From positions 30,738-94,737 of the forward strand of contig CATJTQ010000086.1 in assembly GCA_949743325.1 (NCBI GenBank): DNA of 64,000 nt, given 5' to 3'. The DNA comes from an uncultured Lachnospiraceae bacterium. Lineage in GTDB: Bacteria; Bacillota; Clostridia; Lachnospirales; Lachnospiraceae. The translations under genes and the position numbers were made by a program. The notes under the pieces were generated by a model. The model was not told the DNA's origin and did not search any database. It saw nothing but the letters and a program-made list of their open reading frames with translations. This document shows positions 9,203-17,607 of this stretch, one piece after another; position 1 is the first letter of the stretch, and each line of letters starts with the position of its first letter.

Positions 9203-10384
9203 ATGAAACGCAGAAAACATTTTAAATACATTAAAAACTTTTTATTAATATTAATATCAGTTATATTTATTACAGGAACACTTTCAACAGACACAGAAGC
9301 AAAAAAAGATAAAAAATCTGAAAGCAATTTTACCGGACACTGGCAGATAATCAACTCCATGTCTGATATACCATCATGCGGTTATGTACTGCTTGGCTAT
9401 GCAAAAGATACTTCTAAACTCTTCTATGGGTCACTTGATTCTACTGAGAACAAAATACTAACTACTTCCCTTGACAAAAAACTTATCCAAATTGATGATA
9501 CTACCGACAAGGCATTTATGTTAATCCAAGATAAAGAATCTTTCTATATACAACTTGCAAATAAAAAATACTTAAAAATAAGCGGGGATCTTACCAATGC
9601 TGTAATTGAAGAGACAGATAAATTAGAAGAAGCTTCCGCATTTAGAATTGAGATGACTAACCATGACTCCAATGGTTATGCATACTATCGAATATTTATT
9701 CCTGTCGGTTTATCAGATCTATCTCTGACAATTTCTAATGGTAAAATAGCTCTTAGTTCTGCTTGCCATTCAGGATTTTATATTATGGCAGAAGCTACTA
9801 AAATTAAAGAGCCGCCATTTGGTAACTCAACTAAAACTATTAGATTTATAGCTACAATTGTTGTTGTTGCTCTTGTTATAATTATGTTATATTTGTACCA
9901 TAAAAATATTTTAAATCTTATCACATTCGGAATATCAACCATTTGTATAATTGCGCTTTTAGTATTTTTTATGATATTTGCGATAACTTCTGTTAAACCA
10001 GGACTATATGTGCTCCGCAAATCAACTTTTAATGCTACGCAAGTGAAACCTCTGCCAGAAAGAAAACAACATAAATCATATTATGAAATAATAGCTGACG
10101 GAAGCGCGATATTTTCTTTTGAGGGAGATGAAAACAACGCTTATATATGGGGATGTTCCATAAATGACTCAAATGTATTTACAACAACATCTTCAGGAAA
10201 TTATACGAGCGGACTTTATACTATATTGCTGCGTCCTTTCTCAGCAGGAACTTATGATATAGTATTTTATTATTATGATGTTACAAAAGGTTTATCAACA
10301 ACAATCGAATGTAAAACATTCCGTATTGTAGTTGACGAAACAAACAAGATAACATCTGTAGAACAAGTAATGGGAGAAGTGTAA
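9203..10384 (+). CDS. Membrane-anchored extracytoplasmic protein of unknown function
   Basis: A 393-residue protein I cannot name. Residues ~8-28 form a signal sequence or anchor. Residues ~35-205 form a Trp/Tyr-containing extracytoplasmic domain (FTGHWQIINSMSDIPSCGYV onward). Two membrane helices follow at ~210-265, and the C-terminal ~110 residues are again extracytoplasmic. The C-terminal part has an all-beta look with NNAYIWGCSI and LRPFSAGTYDIVFYYYD, faintly like chagasin-type (I42) inhibitor domains; that resemblance is inference. GGAGG at 9193-9197 supports the ATG at 9203 over a TTG at 9191. It lies just downstream of the MacAB operon, so shared function is possible. Confidence 0.6.
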   Translation: MKRRKHFKYIKNFLLILISVIFITGTLSTDTEAKKDKKSESNFTGHWQIINSMSDIPSCGYVLLGYAKDTSKLFYGSLDSTENKILTTSLDKKLIQIDDTTDKAFMLIQDKESFYIQLANKKYLKISGDLTNAVIEETDKLEEASAFRIEMTNHDSNGYAYYRIFIPVGLSDLSLTISNGKIALSSACHSGFYIMAEATKIKEPPFGNSTKTIRFIATIVVVALVIIMLYLYHKNILNLITFGISTICIIALLVFFMIFAITSVKPGLYVLRKSTFNATQVKPLPERKQHKSYYEIIADGSAIFSFEGDENNAYIWGCSINDSNVFTTTSSGNYTSGLYTILLRPFSAGTYDIVFYYYDVTKGLSTTIECKTFRIVVDETNKITSVEQVMGEV

Positions 10385-10386
10385 TC

Positions 10387-10992
10387 TCACCCCTCCCACT
10401 TACGAATTCTATATGACGCCCCTAACTCTTCACAGAGTTTTCTGCACTGTTCTTCTTCTTCCTTTGAAATTGTAGTCTCAACAGTTGTAAGCACTACATT
10501 AGGAAGCTGTTTTACACACTTTTTGGCAAATTCAATCATTGCATCATAAGACTTGCCTTTGAATTTAGAACAAACCAAATCTTCATATTTATCTTTGTCT
10601 GGATTGTTAAGACTGATTGAGACTGTATCAATCAGTCCTCTCATCTCCGGCACGATATCTCTTCCATTAATCAAATTGCCCACACCATTTGTATTAATTC
10701 TAATCGGCTTATTATAAGTCTTCTTAACATAATCTGCGACTTCTTTCAGCACGTCAAAGCTCTCTGTAGGTTCTCCAAATCCGCAAAAAACAACCTCTTC
10801 ATATTCATCCATATCAAACCTTTTAAATTCATCAATAACCTCCGCCGCTGACGGCTCCCTCTCAAGCCACAGACTTTTTGATTCTCCCATCTTATCCATA
10901 GACTTTCTAAGACAAAATCTACAAGAATAAGGACATCGATTTGTTAAATTTACATATAAATTATTATGCACTTTATATAAAATTTCCATCAT
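10387..10992 (-). CDS. TatD-associated radical SAM protein
   Basis: Radical S-adenosylmethionine enzyme (201 aa) with the 4Fe-4S cluster motif C20-x3-C24-x2-C27 (NRCPYSCRFC), a GFGEPT glycine-rich SAM-binding stretch and RINTNGVGNLIN typical of the TatD-linked subfamily (TIGR04038-like). The chemistry of this subfamily is not established; it usually lies beside a TatD-type nuclease, which is not adjacent here. GGAGG at 10998-11002 sets the start at the first of two consecutive ATGs. It is the last gene of an nrdG-kinase-radical SAM run, 20 nt after the kinase stop, and its stop faces the preceding plus-strand gene. Confidence 0.8.
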   Translation of the reverse strand: MMEILYKVHNNLYVNLTNRCPYSCRFCLRKSMDKMGESKSLWLEREPSAAEVIDEFKRFDMDEYEEVVFCGFGEPTESFDVLKEVADYVKKTYNKPIRINTNGVGNLINGRDIVPEMRGLIDTVSISLNNPDKDKYEDLVCSKFKGKSYDAMIEFAKKCVKQLPNVVLTTVETTISKEEEEQCRKLCEELGASYRIRKWEG

Positions 10993-11012
10993 TAATACCT
11001 CCATTGACTATA

Positions 11013-11840
11013 TTATTTCAATATTCCAAGATATTCTTCAAAACATACACCATCCGTAATAGGAATTTCCATTTCAATTGATTTTACAATACATTTCTTA
11101 ATAAAATCAGCCGCTTTTCTTACAGATTCCTCAAATGGCACTCCATTTACTGCATCAGCAGAAATTATGGCAGAAAAAATGTCGCCTGTACCAGAGCGAG
11201 ACTCACCTATCTTCTTAGTTTTAATAATTGTACTTTTCTTACCCCTCTCATAACAATAATTTGCAATATAGCTGCCCCAGGAAATTCCGGTAATGACAAT
11301 TTTATCAGGTCCTTCACTTGAAAGCTTGGACGCCATTTTATCTAGTTCCTCCTTAGTCCATGACTCATGATAATCTGTATCTGTCAGTACACAGATTTCT
11401 GTAAGATTAGGAGTAAGAATATCTGCATAACGAACAAGTCTTCGCATCTCTTTACATGCATCCATTGTATATGTACAATATAATTTTCCATAATCACCCA
11501 TAACAGGATCAACTATAGTAACATTATCTTCAGTCTTAAACATTTCCATAAACTTCTCTACAATTTGAATCTGATGTTTTGAGCCAAGAAAACCCGTACA
11601 TATACCATTAAACTTCAAATCAAGCTTTTTCCACTCATCCATGTAAGCACACATCTTCTTAGTATAATCATCAAAAAAGAAACTGTCAAAACCTGTATGG
11701 TTAGACAAAATAGCCGTTGGAAGCGGACAGCATTGTATTTTCATTTTAGAAATAATGGGAAGCTCAACTGCAATTGAACATCTTCCAAACCCTGACAAAT
11801 CATTGACTATTGCAAGTTTTTTCTGATTATTGTGATTCAT
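11013..11840 (-). CDS. pdxY: Pyridoxamine/pyridoxal kinase
   Basis: PfkB/ribokinase-superfamily kinase (275 aa) that phosphorylates B6 vitamers to salvage pyridoxal phosphate. N-terminal VNDLSGFGRCSI, LPTAILSNHTGF, VDPVMGDYGKLY, DILTPNLTEICVLT and the C-terminal GTGDIFSA (GxGD anion hole with catalytic Asp) match the PdxY/pyridoxamine kinase group. The start overlaps the end of nrdG by 14 nt, so translation is probably coupled. Symbol is by family resemblance; substrate preference between pyridoxal and pyridoxamine cannot be read from sequence. Confidence 0.85.
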   Translation of the reverse strand: MNHNNQKKLAIVNDLSGFGRCSIAVELPIISKMKIQCCPLPTAILSNHTGFDSFFFDDYTKKMCAYMDEWKKLDLKFNGICTGFLGSKHQIQIVEKFMEMFKTEDNVTIVDPVMGDYGKLYCTYTMDACKEMRRLVRYADILTPNLTEICVLTDTDYHESWTKEELDKMASKLSSEGPDKIVITGISWGSYIANYCYERGKKSTIIKTKKIGESRSGTGDIFSAIISADAVNGVPFEESVRKAADFIKKCIVKSIEMEIPITDGVCFEEYLGILK

Positions 11841-12345
11841 AATTAACTACTCCATTTCTGGACTTTTTTACATCTATAAGCCTTTGATTCCTACTGCCTC
11901 TAAATCTAAGAGTAATATCTTTCTTATCAAGAACAAATTCCCCATCTACAAGAACATCGATACATTCAAGCATCTTATCTGTATATTTAGTATATACTTT
12001 TCCATTATATACCAAATCCTTATCAAATAAGTAGCCTGTATAACACCAAATATCCTTATCTTCATACAATTTTGATATATCTTTCAAAAAAGGGGCAAGA
12101 ATCTCCTGATTTTCCGGCTCAAATGGTTCTCCGCCTAACAGCGTAAGACCCTGAATATAATCTGGTTTGAGCAAACTTATTATATGCTCTTTTGTCTTAT
12201 CTGTAAAGAGATTCCCATATGAAAAATCCCATGTCTGCGGATTAAAACATCCTCTACAGTGATGGCGGCAGCCAGAAACAAATAATGAAACCCTCACTCC
12301 CGGACCATTTGCAATATCATAATTTTTAATTTCACCGTAGTACAC
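11827..12345 (-). CDS. nrdG: Anaerobic ribonucleotide reductase activating protein
   Basis: Radical SAM activase (172 aa) that installs the glycyl radical in NrdD. The cluster motif is C26-x3-C30-x2-C33 (GCRHHCRGCF), followed by GLTLLGGEPFEPENQ, a standard NrdG SAM-binding motif. Initiation is at GTG 12345, with AAGGAG 9 nt upstream. It sits downstream of nrdD, but a hairpin terminator at 12503-12522 separates the two, so expression may be partly independent. Confidence 0.92.
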   Translation of the reverse strand: MYYGEIKNYDIANGPGVRVSLFVSGCRHHCRGCFNPQTWDFSYGNLFTDKTKEHIISLLKPDYIQGLTLLGGEPFEPENQEILAPFLKDISKLYEDKDIWCYTGYLFDKDLVYNGKVYTKYTDKMLECIDVLVDGEFVLDKKDITLRFRGSRNQRLIDVKKSRNGVVNYESQ

Positions 12346-12502
12346 CGTGATTTTCTCCTTCCAACTTATTTATTGTCATAAAGTTACAATACTGATTATA
12401 ATTAGACATTGTACAGCGACTAAATATTTCTCTTATCAACAACAGAATGTGTAATTATTTACACTGTTAAGTCTTTACACAGATAATTTATAATATACAA
12501 AA

Positions 12503-12522
12503 TCGCCGCCATCAAACGGCGA
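12503..12522 (-). terminator. Hairpin after nrdD
   Basis: Stem TCGCCG/CGGCGA with an 8-nt loop, about 30 nt past the nrdD stop on the minus strand, followed by TTTT. The moderate U-tract would allow some read-through to nrdG. Confidence 0.6.
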
Positions 12523-12551
12523 CGATTAGAGTATTTAATATAATATGCGCC

Positions 12552-14744
12552 TTACAGATGGAGCACCCTGTCTTTTATCTCTTGGGTTCTCCCCTGATTC
12601 CAAAATTGTGTTCCAATATAACCGCATGTTCTTCTTGTTACAAATAGTTTATTCTGGTCACGATTAGCACAATTAGGACATTCCCATACAAGTTTTCCCG
12701 AGTCCTCGTCTTCCCTAATTGATACTTCCCCATCATATCCGCACACTTCGCAATAATCACTCTTAGTATTAAGCTCTGCATACATAATATTTTCATATAT
12801 AAATTTTATCACTGACAGAACAGCAGGAATATTTTTCTGCATATCCGGAACCTCTATATAACTAATGGCTCCGCCAGGCGACATCTTCTGAAATTCTGAT
12901 TCAAATTTTAATTTGCTAAATGCGTCTATCTGCTCAGTGACATGTACATGATAACTGTTGGTAATATAATTTTTATCAGTTACCCCTTCTATTATACCAA
13001 ATCTTCTCTGCAGACTTTTGGCAAATTTATAAGTAGTTGATTCCATTGGCGTTCCATATACAGAATAACTAATATTTTCTGCAGCCTTCCACTCCGCACA
13101 TTTATCATTCAGCTTCTGCATTACCTGCATAGCAAAACTTTTAGCTTCAGGATCTGTATGCGACTTTCCAGTCATTCTCACGCACATTTCATAAAGTCCG
13201 GCATACCCTAAAGAAATTGTAGAATATCCATTGTATAACAATTTGTCAATAGTCTCGCCTTTCTCCAGTCTTGCAAGCGCACCATGCTGCCATAATATAG
13301 GAGCAACATCTGATATAGTTCCCAACAGCCTCTCATGACGGCATCTTAAAGCCCTATGACACAGCTCTAATCTATCCTCCAGCACTTTCCAAAACATTTT
13401 CATATTACCTTCAGCAGTACATGCAACATCAACAAGATTGATTGTTACAACACCTTGGTTAAATCTGCCGTAATATTTATGCGAACCATCAGCATTGCGC
13501 TGCGAATCTTCAACTGTAAGAAATGATCGACAGCCCATACATGTATATACATCACCCTGCTTTAACTCTCTCATAACCTTTGCCGATATAAAATCGGGAA
13601 CCATTCTCTTAGCAGTACATCTTGCTGCAAGTTCTGTCAAATGCCAATATTTTGATGACTCAGTAATATTATCTTCATCCAATACATAAATAAGCTTTGG
13701 AAATGCAGGAGTAATCCATACACCTTTCTCGTTTTTTACACCCTTTATTCTCTGCTTCAAAACTTCTTCTATAATAAGTGCAAGGTCATCTCTTGTCTGA
13801 CCTTCAGGGACCTCGTCAAGATACATAAAAACCGTTACAAAAGGAGCCTGTCCATTACAAGTCATAAGCGTGATAAGCTGATATTGTATAGTCTGTATAC
13901 CTCTCTCAATCTCATCTCTCAATCTTCTCTCTGTTATTTTGGAGACAATCGCATCATCTGTTGTCTCACCGGTTTCTTTTCGCTCCTCAATAACACTTTT
14001 ATAAATTTTCTTCCTGCTTATATCAATAAAAGGCGCTAAATGCGATAATGTAAACGATTGGCCCCCATATTGATTACTTGCCACCTGTGCGACGATCTGC
14101 GTTGTGACATTACAGGCAGTAAAAAATGTATGCGGCTTCTCAATCATTGTCTCGCTTATTACTGTGCCGTTCTGCAGCATATCTTCTAAGTTAATCAGAT
14201 CGCAATTGTGCTCTTTTTGCGCATAATAATCCGAATCATGAAAATGTATAATGCCATCTTGATGCGCCCTTACAATCTCTTCAGGGAGCAAAACTCTCAT
14301 TGTTAAGTCCTTACTTACTTCACCCGCCATATAATCACGCTGAGTTGAATTAATAATAGGATTCTTATTAGAATTCTCCTGCTTTACCTCCTCATTTATA
14401 TGGTCCAACAGTGACAGTATCTCATTATCAGTTGTGTTTGCCTTACGTGCTAGTTCTCTCTTAAAACGATATCTCACATATTTCTGTGCCACCTCATATC
14501 CACGCATTTCCATAATACCTTTTTCAACTATATTCTGTATGTCCTCTACATGGACAGCGTGCATCTGTTCCTGAACCTGTGCACAGACATTATCTGCAAT
14601 CGCCTCAATTTGAAACTCATTGAGTTTATAAATATTTGAGACCTCATTGTTTGCCTTCTTAATTGCATTAAGAATTTTTTCTTTCTCGAAATTGACCTCC
14701 ACACCATTCCTCTTGATTACTTTGTTCCTTATATCCGTAACCAT
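12552..14744 (-). CDS. nrdD: Anaerobic ribonucleoside-triphosphate reductase
   Basis: Glycyl-radical class III ribonucleotide reductase (730 aa) making dNTPs without oxygen. It has an N-terminal ATP-cone (IRNKVIKRNGVEVNFEKEKI, ~1-95) for allosteric control, the catalytic barrel, a C-terminal zinc site of four Cys (CEVCG...CPNC, ~672-695) and the glycyl radical loop RRTCGYIG with the radical Gly at about 708. Length is normal. AGGAGG lies 7 nt upstream of the ATG. Two NrdR-like boxes spaced 32 bp apart lie upstream. Only one nrd system is present in this window. Confidence 0.95.
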   Translation of the reverse strand: MVTDIRNKVIKRNGVEVNFEKEKILNAIKKANNEVSNIYKLNEFQIEAIADNVCAQVQEQMHAVHVEDIQNIVEKGIMEMRGYEVAQKYVRYRFKRELARKANTTDNEILSLLDHINEEVKQENSNKNPIINSTQRDYMAGEVSKDLTMRVLLPEEIVRAHQDGIIHFHDSDYYAQKEHNCDLINLEDMLQNGTVISETMIEKPHTFFTACNVTTQIVAQVASNQYGGQSFTLSHLAPFIDISRKKIYKSVIEERKETGETTDDAIVSKITERRLRDEIERGIQTIQYQLITLMTCNGQAPFVTVFMYLDEVPEGQTRDDLALIIEEVLKQRIKGVKNEKGVWITPAFPKLIYVLDEDNITESSKYWHLTELAARCTAKRMVPDFISAKVMRELKQGDVYTCMGCRSFLTVEDSQRNADGSHKYYGRFNQGVVTINLVDVACTAEGNMKMFWKVLEDRLELCHRALRCRHERLLGTISDVAPILWQHGALARLEKGETIDKLLYNGYSTISLGYAGLYEMCVRMTGKSHTDPEAKSFAMQVMQKLNDKCAEWKAAENISYSVYGTPMESTTYKFAKSLQRRFGIIEGVTDKNYITNSYHVHVTEQIDAFSKLKFESEFQKMSPGGAISYIEVPDMQKNIPAVLSVIKFIYENIMYAELNTKSDYCEVCGYDGEVSIREDEDSGKLVWECPNCANRDQNKLFVTRRTCGYIGTQFWNQGRTQEIKDRVLHL

Positions 14745-14778
14745 GACAAACCTCCTAAGTTATTAAAGTTCATTATGT

Positions 14779-14826
14779 AAACTACATATTGTAACTTCAA
14801 CTTTTAGTATGCACAATATATTGTTG
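14779..14826. promoter_or_regulatory. Tandem NrdR boxes upstream of nrdD
   Basis: Two sites, 14779-14794 and 14811-14826, match the 16-bp NrdR consensus at about 12 and 13 positions by eye (core ACAATATATTGT in the second). Their starts are 32 bp apart, the phasing typical of NrdR, the dATP-sensing repressor of ribonucleotide reductase genes. Confidence 0.75.
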
Positions 14827-14922
14827 TACGTTATATATATTATTCTATTTTGAGCAAAATGTAAAGACCTAATTTCCTAAAATTACTACTTAAATTTTAT
14901 ACAATTTTTTCCTTTTAAATTA

Positions 14923-16386
14923 TTATTTTTCTCCAATATTCCCCCTGTGCTCATAAAGCATAGACATCTTCATTTCATACATTGCCGGAGACATATCAAT
15001 AAAATGCGTATGTGGATTTTCGAATCTCTGTTCTTCTTCCCATATCTCTCCATTGAGCTGCTCTGTAACATATGTTGCTATATCACTTAATTTCGGCAGC
15101 TTGTATACTAATTTGCCATCCCTAAATATAGGAACCTGAAGTTCTTTAACAGTACAATTCTCAAAAAAACGATTTTTCCAAGGTTTTTTTGGATCTACAT
15201 ACCTGAATGGATTATTAAAATCTATTTCTTCATCCCAAAGAGCAAGCAAATCAGCGCTAGCTTTACCCTCACTGTCATATACTCTATATACTTTCTTTAA
15301 TCCTGGATTAGTTATTTTCTCTTCATTTTCAGATAATTTTATTTTAGGAATAAACGTTCCGTCATTCTCAACTGCGCTTAATTTATATACAGCACCGAAA
15401 ACAGGCTCTGAGCGAGAAGTAATAAGCCGCTCTCCAACCCCAAAGCTGTCAATACATCCGCCTTGGCTTAAAATGGAGCGGATTGTGTATTCATCCAAAC
15501 TGTTTGAGGCTATAATAATACAATCCTCAAGACCTGCATTATCAAGAATTTTACGGCATTTTTTTGATAGATATGCCAAATCTCCACTATCAATACGCAC
15601 ACCCCTAAGCCGCTTGCCGAGAGGTTGCAAAACTTCCTTGGCCACCTTAACAGCATTTACAATACCGCTGTTTAAAACATCATAAGTATCAATAAGTAAA
15701 ACACAGCTGTCAGAATATACTGATGCATACTTTGCAAACGCAGTATACTCATTATCAAATCTCATTACCCAGCTATGCGCCATTGTACCACTCACAGGAA
15801 TCCCAAGCATCTGTCCGGCAAGAACAGTAGCTGTGCCTGACGCTCCGCCTATATATGCAGCTCTGGCGCCATACACAGCGGCATCGATATTATGTGCTCT
15901 CCTTGCACCAAAATCTGACACAATTCTTCCTTCAGCCGCCTTTACAATTCGTCTTGCCTTCGTCGCTATAAGAGACTGATGATTAAACTGAAGAAGAATC
16001 GCGGTCTCAATAAGCTGTGCATCTATAAGCGGAGCAACAACTGTTATTACAGGCTCATTTGGATACATTATCGTTCCCTCAGGAAATGAATATACATCTC
16101 CGCTAAAATGAAAATCTTTTAAGTAATCAAGAAACTTCTCTGAAAATAAATTAAGCTCTCTGAAATATTTAATATCTTCTGATGAAAAATGTAATTCCTG
16201 AATAAATTGTATAATCTGTTCCAACCCGGCAAAAACTGCAAATCCTCCCTGATCAGGATTTTTGCGGAAAAAGACATCAAAAACAACTCTCTGTTTATAT
16301 TCTCCATCACAGAAATAGCCATTGCTCATCGTCATCTCATATAAATCCATAACCATTGACAGATTTCTGGCATCACACTGTCTCAT
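14923..16386 (-). CDS. pncB: Nicotinate phosphoribosyltransferase
   Basis: NAD salvage enzyme (487 aa) converting nicotinate and PRPP to nicotinate mononucleotide in the cytoplasm. Family features: MDLYEMTMSNGYF at the N-terminus, EPVITVVAPLIDAQLIET, the phosphorylatable-His neighbourhood FGARRAHNIDAAVYGARAAYIGGASGT (around residues 165-190), and GVRIDSGDLAYLSK for PRPP binding. Length matches the Firmicute PncB group. GGAGATG precedes the ATG. It is divergent from the GH105 gene and not obviously in an operon. Confidence 0.93.
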   Translation of the reverse strand: MRQCDARNLSMVMDLYEMTMSNGYFCDGEYKQRVVFDVFFRKNPDQGGFAVFAGLEQIIQFIQELHFSSEDIKYFRELNLFSEKFLDYLKDFHFSGDVYSFPEGTIMYPNEPVITVVAPLIDAQLIETAILLQFNHQSLIATKARRIVKAAEGRIVSDFGARRAHNIDAAVYGARAAYIGGASGTATVLAGQMLGIPVSGTMAHSWVMRFDNEYTAFAKYASVYSDSCVLLIDTYDVLNSGIVNAVKVAKEVLQPLGKRLRGVRIDSGDLAYLSKKCRKILDNAGLEDCIIIASNSLDEYTIRSILSQGGCIDSFGVGERLITSRSEPVFGAVYKLSAVENDGTFIPKIKLSENEEKITNPGLKKVYRVYDSEGKASADLLALWDEEIDFNNPFRYVDPKKPWKNRFFENCTVKELQVPIFRDGKLVYKLPKLSDIATYVTEQLNGEIWEEEQRFENPHTHFIDMSPAMYEMKMSMLYEHRGNIGEK

Positions 16387-16515
16387 CGTATCATCTCCAT
16401 TATTTTTTTCTTATTATAGCAGAGACAACCTATATCTGCAATCGGCTCTGCAATTAGACTAAATATATGTTATAATAAATTTGTATAGATTATTTTTTAC
16501 AGGGAGACAAGATTT

Positions 16516-17607
16516 ATGTACACAGAACAGTTAAAGTTGCTTCAAAATTATATCCTTTCAAATAAAGACAGCGTTTCTTACTACAACTGGATGTATGAAG
16601 ACGGAGTTTTATTAAAAGCTTTAATTCGCGCCGATGAAATATTACCTGACAACAATACATATCCATATATAAAAGATTATGTAGATAATTTTGTAGATGA
16701 TAATGGTAAAATTGAAAAAATAGCCAGCCGTCCTCCAAGCGCAGACAGCCTTAATAATGGCAAAATAATAGTTGAAATTTACAAGAAGTTTGGAGACGAG
16801 AAATATTATAAGGCTCTATCATATATTTACAACAGAATTAAAGAACACCCAAAACTTTCAGGAACTGACGCGTTTGCCCACAAGGCAATATATAAAGACC
16901 AGATGTGGCTTGACGGTCTGTATATGCTGCAGCCATTATATGCACAATTAATTACAATTTTTAATGAACCGCACCTGTATTCTCACGTCGCAAAACAATT
17001 TGAATATATTGACAAATTTACTTATGACAATAATAAAAAATTATTTTACCACGCATATGACCATTCACGAAATATGTTTTGGTGCAATAAGGAGAATGGT
17101 CACTCACCATCTTTCTGGGGACGCGCTATAGGATGGCTTGCTATGGCGGTAATTGACACTTATGAACTAATCCCTGAATACTTTGCAAAAGAACGCACAA
17201 TTATTAAAAATATTGCTGAAAAAATAGCAGATGGAATAATTAGATATCAAAACAAAAATGGAGTTTGGTACCAGATTGTCGACAAAGAACACGCAGAAGG
17301 CAATTATGAAGAAGCAAGCTGCTCATGCATGTTTACCTACTTTCTTAAAAGAGGTGTAAACATTAGTATTTTGCCATCAGAATACAACACTTATGCCAAC
17401 AGAGCAATAACAGGAATTTTCAATAAATTTGTCAATCAGAATACTGACGGAAGTCTGCATATAAATAATATATGTCTGGTTGCAGGACTTGGTCCAGATA
17501 AGAAACCACACCGCGACGGAAGTTTTTCATATTACATAAATGAACCGATAGTCTCTGATGATAACAAAGCTCTCGGTCCACTTATGCTTGCATTGTGTGA
17601 ATTTTAA
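16516..17607 (+). CDS. Unsaturated rhamnogalacturonyl/glucuronyl hydrolase (GH105/GH88-like)
   Basis: Cytoplasmic glycosidase (363 aa, no signal peptide) that cleaves the unsaturated uronic acid left by pectin lyases, hydrating the 4,5 double bond. The (alpha/alpha)6-barrel family is recognised from YNWMYEDGVLLKAL near the start, DQMWLDGLYMLQPLYAQ (with the catalytic Asp, ~residue 135) and GHSPSFWGRAIGWLAMAVID (~195-214). AGGGAGAC precedes the ATG at 16516. Its stop overlaps that of the convergent EAL gene by four bases. With the GH29 gene it points to use of plant or mucin glycans. Confidence 0.88.
   Translation: MYTEQLKLLQNYILSNKDSVSYYNWMYEDGVLLKALIRADEILPDNNTYPYIKDYVDNFVDDNGKIEKIASRPPSADSLNNGKIIVEIYKKFGDEKYYKALSYIYNRIKEHPKLSGTDAFAHKAIYKDQMWLDGLYMLQPLYAQLITIFNEPHLYSHVAKQFEYIDKFTYDNNKKLFYHAYDHSRNMFWCNKENGHSPSFWGRAIGWLAMAVIDTYELIPEYFAKERTIIKNIAEKIADGIIRYQNKNGVWYQIVDKEHAEGNYEEASCSCMFTYFLKRGVNISILPSEYNTYANRAITGIFNKFVNQNTDGSLHINNICLVAGLGPDKKPHRDGSFSYYINEPIVSDDNKALGPLMLALCEF

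Noticed and set aside
16440..16480. Strong promoter for the GH105 gene
   Set aside because: A TATAAT is present but no acceptable -35 at 16-18 bp, so I did not list it.
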